Shown here: piece by piece, positions 8,499-16,344 of the stretch
Layout: every line of letters begins with the position of its first letter
How positions within the stretch are numbered: the stretch's first letter is position 1
NCBI GenBank assembly: GCA_030427635.1
Contig: JAUIBA010000003.1
Span: 186,001-250,000, forward strand
Reading direction: 5' to 3'
DNA length: 64,000 bases
Origin: Bacteroidia bacterium
Lineage (GTDB): Bacteria > Bacteroidota > Bacteroidia > Chitinophagales > Chitinophagaceae
Position numbers and translations under genes: made by a program
The notes under the pieces: model-generated
What the model saw: only the letters and a program-made list of their open reading frames with translations
The model's database searches: none
What the model was told of the DNA's origin: nothing

Positions 8499-9389
8499 AT
8501 GTTTAGTGAAAAAGTAACGGATTTTTTACATTACCTTAATTTTGAAAAAAGGTATTCGGCACATACTATTGATGCCTATCGCCGTGATATAACTCAGTTT
8601 GCCGAATATCTTGGTTCAGAGTATGCTATAACTGACCCCCGCACTGTTTCCCATTTTCATATCAGAGGTTGGCTGGCTGCCAGAAAAGAGGCGGATGAGG
8701 CTGCCCGTACACTGAACCGTAAACTGGCTGGTGTAAGTTCTTTTTACCGTTTTCTTCGTAAAACTGGTTTTACTGACATTGATCCGGTGAGGAAACTACA
8801 TGCACAGCGCTTACCAGCCCGCCTGCCCGTACATCTCAGAGAGGCCGAAGCAGAGCATTTATTGGAGGAAGTGACATTTCAGGAAGGTTTCTCAGGATTT
8901 ACAGATAGGCTTATATGTGAACTGCTTTATGCTACCGGTATGCGCCGGGCTGAGTTGCTTTATGCAAAAGAGCAGGATATAGAATGGTCACTGAAGCAGA
9001 TACGTGTGCTGGGAAAAGGTGGAAAAGAGCGGCTTATACCTTTGAGTACAGCCCTGCTGGATACATTACGAGACTACATGGCTGAAAAGAGAAAACTGGA
9101 GGTGTATGACAGCACTGCATTGCTGAATCTGAAGAATGGGAAACCACTTTATGCCGGCTATATTTACAGGGTAGTACGTGAGCATTTGCAGTATAGTACT
9201 ACATTATCAAAGAAAAGCCCGCATGTGCTCAGGCATTCCTTTGCCACGCATCTGCTGAATAATGGTGCTAATATACAGGCTATAAAGGACCTGCTGGGTC
9301 ATAGCAGTCTTGCTGCTACACAGATATACACGCATAATAGTATTGATAAACTAAAAGAGATACACAGACAAAATCATCCCCGTGGATGA
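8499..9389 (+). CDS. xerC: Tyrosine recombinase of the XerC/XerD family
   Basis: 296 residues, normal for XerC/XerD. N-terminal SAM-like core-binding domain (about 1-90) and C-terminal catalytic domain with all six active-site positions visible: R149 (GMRRAEL), K173 (GKGGKER), H242 and R245 (HVLRHSFATHL), H268 (LGHSS) and nucleophile Y277 (IYTH). The housekeeping role is resolution of chromosome dimers at dif. Placement between rpsU and hpf is typical of the chromosomal copy rather than of an integrase. Whether it is the XerC or the XerD partner cannot be told from sequence alone. Start chosen by the family N-terminus; a 15-bp hairpin lies just before it. Confidence 0.88.
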   Translation: MFSEKVTDFLHYLNFEKRYSAHTIDAYRRDITQFAEYLGSEYAITDPRTVSHFHIRGWLAARKEADEAARTLNRKLAGVSSFYRFLRKTGFTDIDPVRKLHAQRLPARLPVHLREAEAEHLLEEVTFQEGFSGFTDRLICELLYATGMRRAELLYAKEQDIEWSLKQIRVLGKGGKERLIPLSTALLDTLRDYMAEKRKLEVYDSTALLNLKNGKPLYAGYIYRVVREHLQYSTTLSKKSPHVLRHSFATHLLNNGANIQAIKDLLGHSSLAATQIYTHNSIDKLKEIHRQNHPRG

Positions 9390-9416
9390 GATTATTTAAC
9401 CATAAAATGAAAACTT

Positions 9417-9725
9417 ATGAATGTACAAATCAGAACAGTGCATTTTGATGCCGACGCAAAACTTCTTGAACATGTTAATGCCAAGATAGAGAAGCTCAGG
9501 ACGTTTCATGACAAAATAATATCAGCAGAAGTATACCTGAAGCTGGATAATCTTTCACAGCAGGTTAGAGACAAGGTGGCTGAGATAAAGATACATGTAC
9601 CGAAACATTCCTATTTTGTGAAGCATCAGAGCAAGACCTTTGAACAGTCTTTTGACCTTGCATTTGATTCTTTGGTAAATCAGGTGAAAAGACAGAAGGA
9701 GAAGCATGCAACGGCTTCATATTAA
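9417..9725 (+). CDS. hpf: Ribosome hibernation promoting factor, short form (HPF/RaiA)
   Basis: 102 residues, covering only the S30AE/HPF core domain (MNVQIRTVHFDADAKLLEHVNAKIEKL and a second half with DKVAEIKIHVPKHSYFV), without the C-terminal dimerisation domain of long HPF. Such proteins bind the small subunit in the decoding region during slow growth and stop translation. It begins 27 bases after the recombinase gene and probably shares its transcript; a strong hairpin follows. Confidence 0.9.
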   Translation: MNVQIRTVHFDADAKLLEHVNAKIEKLRTFHDKIISAEVYLKLDNLSQQVRDKVAEIKIHVPKHSYFVKHQSKTFEQSFDLAFDSLVNQVKRQKEKHATASY

Positions 9726-9760
9726 CAATCAGCAACCGGCACTTGTGCCGTCACGATAAA

Positions 9761-9799
9761 TACGACAATAGGCCACCCATCCGGTGGCCTATTGTCGTA
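9761..9799. terminator. Bidirectional terminator between hpf and the peptidase gene
   Basis: A perfect 17-base stem (TACGACAATAGGCCACC with its complement) around a CATCC loop, between two convergent genes. The T-rich side is on the minus strand (TATTTAT), so it serves the peptidase gene at least. Confidence 0.75.
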
Positions 9800-9821
9800 T
9801 AATGGTATTGGATAGTAGCTA

Positions 9822-11036
9822 CTACCACATGTTCATTTTATTTCTCAGGGTATTAGGTACCCCGTTTTTATGCAGCAATATCGCTGTCGTTTTATAACGT
9901 ACATAGCTCTTGGTTACATACAGGTAACCCTTGTAGTCGTTCTTTTCTCCCCATGAGTTTTTTACGATGTAGTATTTGCGGCCATTCTGGTCGGCAGCGA
10001 GACCTACTATGTGCATGCCATGGTCGTCAGTAGTTTCGTAATTGTCGAATGCGAGCTGACGCATTTCGGGAGTGATAGTGCGTTCCCATTTAGGACCATC
10101 GAACATGTATTTCTTTTCAGAGTCATTCATGTCTTCATAGTCTTTTTCCGGTACATAGGCTACACCATTCTTCCAGCTAAAGTATTTTTCGCTCACATCA
10201 GTAGCCCATCCTACAGTAAAGCCCCTGTTAAGAGCATTATCTATAATGTCTGTAAGGTCTTCCATTTTTACGTTGTAAGCACGGTCAAATGACCAGTTGT
10301 CAGGTACCATCAGCATGGTCTTTCTGTAGTATGGCGCTGTGGTAACGGAGGTAAGCTCTACATAATCTTCAGGGTGTATACCTACACGCAGGCGGGCAAA
10401 GCTCTCTGGGGTATAGGTAGAATTATTCCATTTGAACTTGTATGGTACTTCGCCCAGGTAAGAGTCCAGTACTTCAGTATATGCCTTTTTCCATGATGGT
10501 GTCAGCTTCCCGTTAGGGTTAGAGACAACAGCATCCAGCATAGACTTAAGGATTGCCTGCATTTCTGCAAACTTGTTTTTGGTAGTGCCATAATGCAACC
10601 CGGTGTATACTTCCTGAGGTATAGCACCATATTTTGCATACATATTGATAACATCGTGCAGGGCGCCACCGTCTCCCCATGCTACAGAGCCATGCATGCG
10701 TACATAGTTATCACCTTTTTCCTGGTATACGCAGCGGGCACTGTAAATAGGTGCCAGTTCTATAGGCTCTTTGCCCATGCGCATCATTTCACTTTCTATG
10801 AATGAGTTAGTGCTGTAACTCCAGCAGGTACCGGAGCTTGCCTGATTTTTTACACAAGTGCGCTCAAGGTCTATGAGGTGATGGAACTTATATTTGTTAC
10901 CAGCATCTGCTTTCTTTTTGCCGGAGTGGCTTATGTTGGTATAACTTCTGTTTGATTCCAGTTTTTTTATCAGATCGTCCTGCGCATGTGCCAGAACGGG
11001 TAGCATGGCGATGGCAAGTATAGTAGCCTTTCTCAT
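9822..11036 (-). CDS. Secreted C1-family cysteine peptidase (aminopeptidase C / bleomycin hydrolase type)
   Basis: 404 residues. A signal peptide (MRKATILAIAMLPVLAHAQ) is followed by a papain-like fold of the PepC/bleomycin hydrolase group. Catalytic C71 lies in QASSGTCWSYS with Q65 as oxyanion residue, H342 in DDHGMHIVGLA and N360 in VKNSWG. The family normally forms a hexameric barrel and trims peptides from the N-terminus. Cytoplasmic members lack a leader, so this one should work in the periplasm or outside. No sorting domain is seen. Possibly co-transcribed with the WbqC-like gene 67 bases upstream. Confidence 0.88.
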   Translation of the reverse strand: MRKATILAIAMLPVLAHAQDDLIKKLESNRSYTNISHSGKKKADAGNKYKFHHLIDLERTCVKNQASSGTCWSYSTNSFIESEMMRMGKEPIELAPIYSARCVYQEKGDNYVRMHGSVAWGDGGALHDVINMYAKYGAIPQEVYTGLHYGTTKNKFAEMQAILKSMLDAVVSNPNGKLTPSWKKAYTEVLDSYLGEVPYKFKWNNSTYTPESFARLRVGIHPEDYVELTSVTTAPYYRKTMLMVPDNWSFDRAYNVKMEDLTDIIDNALNRGFTVGWATDVSEKYFSWKNGVAYVPEKDYEDMNDSEKKYMFDGPKWERTITPEMRQLAFDNYETTDDHGMHIVGLAADQNGRKYYIVKNSWGEKNDYKGYLYVTKSYVRYKTTAILLHKNGVPNTLRNKMNMW

Positions 11037-11103
11037 TTGTGGTTAGCTGATTTCTGTAAAAATAGAATTAAATGTATAAAAAAGAAAAGGGGTAAGTGCT
11101 AAA

Positions 11104-11712
11104 TCACCCTTTTACTGCATTGCGATGAATCCACGTCTGTGCCGCAGGGCCTTCTGAAAACAGGAGGTCCAGAATACTAAGGCCGGGAATAAAGCCGATT
11201 CTGTCCTGAAATACCTGATAGTAGGGTGTGGCCGCAGCCTCAAATTTCTTTAATGTACGTAAGTCCGTACTTCCAGGATATGAATGCTGGTATTGTGATG
11301 TATGTTCCAATGCCATGGACAGATTGAGATGTGTAAAGCACCACTTTAGTGAGTCAAGACAGAAGTCGGTAAGCATATCATATTGCTGCGAATACAGCTT
11401 GTAGAGTGAGGGCTCGTAGTGAGCAAAGAAAGGGGAGCGGTTATATACAGATGTAATAGTGCGCCAGTGCTGTACCTGCCAGTTGTAAGAATTGGCAATG
11501 AGTATATCTTTCATTGCTGTACGCTGCTCCCTGCCTTTTACCAGAGGTATGGATAAAAGTATACTGTTATTCGCACCGCAGATGCGATAACGGTTACGCT
11601 CCGACATTTTCCCAAAATGTTCATGACCATCAAGAATCAAAGCCTCTGCGCCGGCGGTCATTTGCCACCATCCTACAGATGGGAATGGGGCATAAGAAGA
11701 AACAATCTGCAT
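11104..11712 (-). CDS. WbqC-like family protein
   Basis: 202 residues, near full length for the WbqC family, recognised from the N-terminal pattern (YAPFPSVGWWQM), the NRYRI...SIPLVKG stretch and the YKLYSQQYDMLTDF region. WbqC-like proteins occur in O-antigen clusters and singly in Bacteroidota; their biochemical role is not settled. Cytoplasmic by appearance, without signal peptide or membrane helix. A consensus promoter lies 8 bases before the ATG. Confidence 0.75.
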   Translation of the reverse strand: MQIVSSYAPFPSVGWWQMTAGAEALILDGHEHFGKMSERNRYRICGANNSILLSIPLVKGREQRTAMKDILIANSYNWQVQHWRTITSVYNRSPFFAHYEPSLYKLYSQQYDMLTDFCLDSLKWCFTHLNLSMALEHTSQYQHSYPGSTDLRTLKKFEAAATPYYQVFQDRIGFIPGLSILDLLFSEGPAAQTWIHRNAVKG

Positions 11713-11720
11713 CGTGTATG

Positions 11721-11749
11721 CAAATTTAGCACATGCCGCATATTAACAA
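11721..11749 (-). promoter_or_regulatory. Promoter of the WbqC-like gene
   Basis: On the minus strand TTG (11747-11749), an 18-base spacer and TAAATTTG (11721-11728). The ATG starts 8 bases after the -7 box, which predicts a leaderless or nearly leaderless mRNA. Confidence 0.65.
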
Positions 11750-11770
11750 GTGAATACCTCCTGTATGCTA

Positions 11771-14700
11771 TTATGCTTTCCCTTCCAGCTCCTCCAATGA
11801 CTGGTTAGTCTGTGCCACCAGGATGTCTATCTGCTCGTAAATGCCATCGGCATTCGCGGCACACATCTGCTCTATCTGTGAGGCAAGTTCACCAGTACGC
11901 TTCATACCCATTATCAGCCAGTTAGGCTTAAATGCATGTATGCGTGATGCTATTTCTTTCATGTCTTTCGCATCGACAGCATCCTGCAGTTTTGTTTTGA
12001 ATGCAGGAACTCCTTTCAGGTACATACCAATGTACTTCTTTATTCGCTTTTCATCTCCTTCGCAGAATTTGTGGAGGTAAGCAGGATCTGTTATCATATT
12101 GGGATCACTTTCTGGTGGTGGTGCAACGGTTACCGGCTCTGCCGCAGGTTTCTTTTTGCGTGCAGATGGTGGCGGTGGATTATCCTTACGTCCTGTAAGC
12201 TCTGCCATCGTGCTTATCAGTTGCCATGGTTTAAATGGCTTGGGAACATAGGAATTCATTCCGCTTTCCAGACATTTTTCAATGTCATTGCGCAGCGTGC
12301 TGGCGGTAAGTGCAATGATGGGAACTTTATTTTTGGGCTCAGGTAGCTGGCGTATTGCTTTAGTAGAGTCATGCCCGTTCATCACCGGCATCTGCACATC
12401 CATCAGTACTACGTCATAATCTTTGTCCCGTACGGCCATCCATGCTTCCTCACCGTTAGTAACGTTATCTATCTCTACATCTGCTTTGAGTGCCAGTGTT
12501 TCATTTACTACAATCCGGTTATACTCATTATCATCTGCTACCAGTATCCTGAGACCGTTAAGTATGCTGCCATCGGCTTTCTTTTCAGCCGCTACACGCT
12601 GGGCTAATTTCTCAGGTGAACCAACAGGATATTTTATTGTGAAATGGAAGGTTGTACCACTACCCAGTACACTCTCTACGGCAATAGCACCACCATGCAG
12701 CTCTACCAACTGTCGGGATATAGAAAGTCCCAGACCGGTACCGCCATATTTACGTGTATCTGATGCATTGACCTGTGCAAAGTTGGCAAACAGGTTCCCA
12801 ACTTTATCGGGCGGTATTCCTATACCCGTGTCAATTACTGCAAACCGTACTGATACAAAACCTGCTCCCTGCTCTACCTGTTTCAGCTCAAACTGTACAC
12901 TGCCCCGCTCGGTAAATTTAATGGCATTGCCACCGATGTTTATCAGTACCTGATTGAGTCTGAAAGGGTCGCCAATCACTACGTCAGTTACATCTTTATG
13001 TATATCTACCATCAGCTGCAAACCTTTCTCATCAGCTTTGTGTGCCAAGGTGTCTTTTACCTGAGTCACCATGTCGCGCAGCGAGAAGTCAATCTTTTCC
13101 AACTCCATTTTCCCTGCCTCTATTTTTGAGAGGTCCAGGATATCGTTAATGATATGAAGTAATACCTCTGCCGACTTGCTGATAGCTTTCAGATAATCGA
13201 CCTGGTCGGTACGTGGCTGTTTCTGAAGCAGAATGTCAGTCATACCGCTTACGGCATTCATAGGTGTGCGTATCTCGTGGCTCATATTGGCCAGGAACAG
13301 TTGCTTGAATTTTTCTGAGTTTTCGGCGCGTATCCTTTGCTTATCGGCATTTTCTTTCTCAGCAGCTATCTGTCTGTTCTTTTCCTCGAGCATCAGCTTA
13401 TTGCGATGCATGAGTTTGTTACGGTTGAACATACCCACCAGTAATAGAATAAGCATAACAAGGCCTGCCAGGTAGAAAATACGCTCTCTTTTCGCAGCAT
13501 TCACTAATGCGGTCTTTTTATCCAGTTCTGCTTTTGCTACTGCTGCCTGTGCTTCTGTTGCCGCCTGTTTCTTTTCGTACTCAAATGCTATCTGCTTCTG
13601 CTTTATCTCCTCCTCCATACGTAGCTGTTCCCGTTCCCGTTCAGATGTAGCTGCGGCTTGTTTCATTTCATACTCATGCTGCAGTGCACTTAGCTGCAGC
13701 TCTTTCTGGAAGGCCATTTCTTTCTGCTGTCCTTCCTGACGCAGTGTTTCCTGTTTTTTATCAAAGACATACTGCATGTCTTTTCTTGCTACAGCATTGC
13801 TCTTTTCCTGGTTGTACATACTTTCCAGGTAGGTGTTATGTTGTTTGTAGCTTTCGCGTGAGCCATCCTTATCGCCCTGGCGGTACTGCACCTGGGAAAG
13901 ATGTTCGTATGCCTGTGCCAGCATATCATAGTCGCCGGTTTCTTTCAGTACATCAGTAGCATGAGACAGGTACCAGAATGCACGTTGTAGTTTATCTTCG
14001 TCACTGAGTGTACTTAGCGAATCAGGCACAGCTGCCTTTCCTTTATTCTCTACAAGAGCCTGATAGCATTTACCCAGATATGCCTGCACGGTTCCGGATA
14101 TGCTTTTGTCTCCCATGTCATCAGCAAGTTTCAGCGCACGGTACAGGTAGGGTATCGCCTGCGGGTGATTGCTCATACTTATGTATACTTCTCCGGTATT
14201 CTGAAGATTGGTAGCTATTAATGCTTTTTTACCGGTTTCTTCAGCCAGTTTCAGTGATTTCAGGTAGCTGTCCAGCGCTCTGGAATAGTCTTTCTGAGTA
14301 TTATATATATCTCCTGCTTTACTAAGGGAGAGCGCAATGCCTGCACGATCATTTATAGCTTCATAAAACTTCTGAGACTGGAGCGCATAGTCCAGTGCCT
14401 GTGCATAGTTTGCCTGGCTGGCATATACTGCGCTTATGCTGATAAGATTTTCTGCCACTATCCTTTTATCACTTGCCGACTCGCCCTTACCCATTGCCAG
14501 TTTAAAATATTCAACGGCTTTGGTATAATCGCGGCGCATGTGGTATGTACTACCTATATCAGAAAGCAGCTCTGCCGCTTCTTTAGGGTCGCCGAAGGTT
14601 TCGGTGACTTTAAGACATCGGGTGTAGTAATCTATTGCTTTGGGGTAGTCGCGTAGTTTGTATGAGTAAACATTGCCAATGTTACGTAGTGCAATAGCCT

Positions 14701-15070
14701 GACCATGTTTATTGCCTGTTTCCTCTGCGGCTTTCAGTCCTTTCAGATACAGGTCTATGGCTTTATTATATTCTCTTTTGTAGCTGAGGCAGTTACCGGC
14801 AGTGTTGGCCAGTTTAAAAATACCATGTTTCCAGCCTAGTCGTCCGGCAAGGTCAAGTCCCTGCTGGCTATAATTAATTGCTTTGTCAGTAGCTGAGCCA
14901 AAGTAGGCACTGGCTATCTGGTACAGCATATTTACCTTGTTGGTATCTTCCTTTGCTCTGGGTAATGCTGCTACCAGAGAATCTACATACCGTTTTCTTT
15001 GCGCCGATGCGGGCATCGTAGCGAGACTGGCGAGCAGCAAAAACAGAATAAAGACAGAGTTGCGTTTCAT
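11771..15070 (-). CDS. TPR-containing hybrid sensor histidine kinase with receiver and HPt domains
   Basis: 1099 residues. Order: signal peptide (1-23), a periplasmic array of tetratricopeptide repeats (about 40-410), a long charged coiled coil (about 430-525), one membrane helix (IFYLAGLVMLILLLVGMF, about 530), HisKA with phospho-accepting His near residue 599 (FLANMSHEIRTPMN), HATPase with N box (NQVLINIGGNAIKFTE) near 708, a receiver domain (VADDNEYN near 838, phospho-Asp in VVLMDVQMP near 887, KPF at its end) and a C-terminal HPt domain with His in IHAFKPNW near 1044. A complete four-step phosphorelay within one chain, lacking only a DNA-binding output. What the TPR part senses is unknown. 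No regulator gene is adjacent. Confidence 0.92.
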   Translation of the reverse strand: MKRNSVFILFLLLASLATMPASAQRKRYVDSLVAALPRAKEDTNKVNMLYQIASAYFGSATDKAINYSQQGLDLAGRLGWKHGIFKLANTAGNCLSYKREYNKAIDLYLKGLKAAEETGNKHGQAIALRNIGNVYSYKLRDYPKAIDYYTRCLKVTETFGDPKEAAELLSDIGSTYHMRRDYTKAVEYFKLAMGKGESASDKRIVAENLISISAVYASQANYAQALDYALQSQKFYEAINDRAGIALSLSKAGDIYNTQKDYSRALDSYLKSLKLAEETGKKALIATNLQNTGEVYISMSNHPQAIPYLYRALKLADDMGDKSISGTVQAYLGKCYQALVENKGKAAVPDSLSTLSDEDKLQRAFWYLSHATDVLKETGDYDMLAQAYEHLSQVQYRQGDKDGSRESYKQHNTYLESMYNQEKSNAVARKDMQYVFDKKQETLRQEGQQKEMAFQKELQLSALQHEYEMKQAAATSEREREQLRMEEEIKQKQIAFEYEKKQAATEAQAAVAKAELDKKTALVNAAKRERIFYLAGLVMLILLLVGMFNRNKLMHRNKLMLEEKNRQIAAEKENADKQRIRAENSEKFKQLFLANMSHEIRTPMNAVSGMTDILLQKQPRTDQVDYLKAISKSAEVLLHIINDILDLSKIEAGKMELEKIDFSLRDMVTQVKDTLAHKADEKGLQLMVDIHKDVTDVVIGDPFRLNQVLINIGGNAIKFTERGSVQFELKQVEQGAGFVSVRFAVIDTGIGIPPDKVGNLFANFAQVNASDTRKYGGTGLGLSISRQLVELHGGAIAVESVLGSGTTFHFTIKYPVGSPEKLAQRVAAEKKADGSILNGLRILVADDNEYNRIVVNETLALKADVEIDNVTNGEEAWMAVRDKDYDVVLMDVQMPVMNGHDSTKAIRQLPEPKNKVPIIALTASTLRNDIEKCLESGMNSYVPKPFKPWQLISTMAELTGRKDNPPPPSARKKKPAAEPVTVAPPPESDPNMITDPAYLHKFCEGDEKRIKKYIGMYLKGVPAFKTKLQDAVDAKDMKEIASRIHAFKPNWLIMGMKRTGELASQIEQMCAANADGIYEQIDILVAQTNQSLEELEGKA

Positions 15071-15430
15071 GCAGTATTTCTGAGTGGGTTTTTAAGAAAT
15101 CTTCTATACTGAATATAGTGTGTCACAAGGATGTGAACCGCATTCCGGATAGGCCCCGGCAGCACTGGTGTCATGGTCACAAAAACAGGCTCCGAAAAGC
15201 GGCACTTCTAAGTTAGCGCCACATCTCTTTTTATTGTTCTAACCTATAACAAACTTAACATTTATTTGTTGTTATTCAATATATTTCAGCAAAATGTTGA
15301 AGCCAGACAAGCGTGTATTAATTATCAGGAATTCAATGCTTTCCGGTTAAGTGCAGAGGTGCATCCGGCCCGGTTTCTGGCACACTTATTGTAAACCATT
15401 TTCTCTGAAAAGCATAAACTATAAACAGGT
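15071..15430. other. Intergenic region between divergent genes
   Basis: About 360 bases upstream of both the hybrid kinase (minus) and the small lipoprotein (plus). I see no exact TAnnTTTG box, no hairpin of note and no gene; regulatory content presumably lies here but is not recognisable. Confidence 0.4.
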
Positions 15431-15781
15431 ATGAAGTTATTAATTCCCATGGTTGCACTCTGTATGATGAGTGTAGGATGTAGCAAAGGCAGAACCTATA
15501 CACCCGGTAGGATTCACACGGGTCGTGTTATTGTGGATATGTGCGGTAACGTAGCTGTACAGTTTTCTGATGGCACCCCTTTAGGACAGATGGGGTGGAG
15601 TGATGGTACCCGTACTTATGACAATATATTCAGAGTGTCTAATGGATGTACATGGCGACATGATAATACACAGGAGTATGTACGATTCCGGTTTGTGCCA
15701 CAGGAGACACAGAGCTGCTATGTATGCGCTGTATTTGTGCCTTTACCTGATACTGCATACAGCATTCAGGTGATAGACTAA
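15431..15781 (+). CDS. Small predicted lipoprotein, unknown function
   Basis: 116 residues. The first 17 form a type II signal peptide with lipobox MSVGC, so the mature protein should be lipid-anchored from C17. The rest is a compact Gly/Asp/Thr-rich domain with three cysteines (DMCGN, NGCTW, SCYVC) that could form disulfides. No family recognised. Its stop codon overlaps that of the convergent acetyltransferase gene by four bases. Confidence 0.65.
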   Translation: MKLLIPMVALCMMSVGCSKGRTYTPGRIHTGRVIVDMCGNVAVQFSDGTPLGQMGWSDGTRTYDNIFRVSNGCTWRHDNTQEYVRFRFVPQETQSCYVCAVFVPLPDTAYSIQVID

Positions 15782-16329
15782 GGTAAGTCCTGTATGATGT
15801 GGGTAGGGTATACTTCTGCTCTGGTTATCATCCACACATTTACCGGTTGCTCAAAGTTGAGATAGCCGGGAGTTGTAACTACCTCCTGCAGGAAAGTAAA
15901 TCCTGCATGGGCCAGTGTTTTGTTAGGGGCTGCATTATGTGCATAAGGGCGGCAATAAAGACGTTGCAGCCTGTATGTGTCAAAAAAGCGGGGAATACTC
16001 ATCTTCACGAGAGCAGTGCCTGCACCTTTGTGTCTGGATTCAGAATGCCAGAGGTGCAGGTGCATTTCGGCTACACTACCCGGCGATATCTGATTGATGT
16101 TGCAATGCCCGGCGGGTGTTCCGTCTATCTCCCATATCAGACACCACGATTGTTTCTGTTCTAAAGGCGTATGTAGTTGAGTAGTGAGCAGTTCATGCCA
16201 TTCATGAGCCAGGAGCATACGCGCAGGGTCTGCCCCCATTCCCAGCAGATGCTCTGCCGTGGCTGAAGTCCAGTAGCCAGCTATTAGTGGGATGTCAGAT
16301 GCCTGCATCTCACGTACTGAAAGGTGCAT
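15778..16329 (-). CDS. GNAT family N-acetyltransferase
   Basis: 183 residues with the GNAT layout: N-terminal MHLSVREMQASDIPLIAGYW, the central strand with GHCNINQISPGSVAEMHLHLW, the acetyl-CoA loop region (RHKGAGTALVKM) and the final NAAPNKTLAHAGFTFLQEV. RimJ/RimL-like in general appearance; the acceptor cannot be named. It follows the hydrolase gene at 16345 by 15 bases on the same strand, so the two may be one transcript. Confidence 0.8.
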   Translation of the reverse strand: MHLSVREMQASDIPLIAGYWTSATAEHLLGMGADPARMLLAHEWHELLTTQLHTPLEQKQSWCLIWEIDGTPAGHCNINQISPGSVAEMHLHLWHSESRHKGAGTALVKMSIPRFFDTYRLQRLYCRPYAHNAAPNKTLAHAGFTFLQEVVTTPGYLNFEQPVNVWMITRAEVYPTHIIQDLP

Positions 16330-16344
16330 AAAATGATAGTTGTG

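Noticed and set aside
8499-9389. Tyrosine recombinase as the integrase of a mobile element
   Set aside because: It lies between rpsU and hpf in a common chromosomal order, has XerC/D length and motifs, and no attachment-site repeats or cargo are seen.
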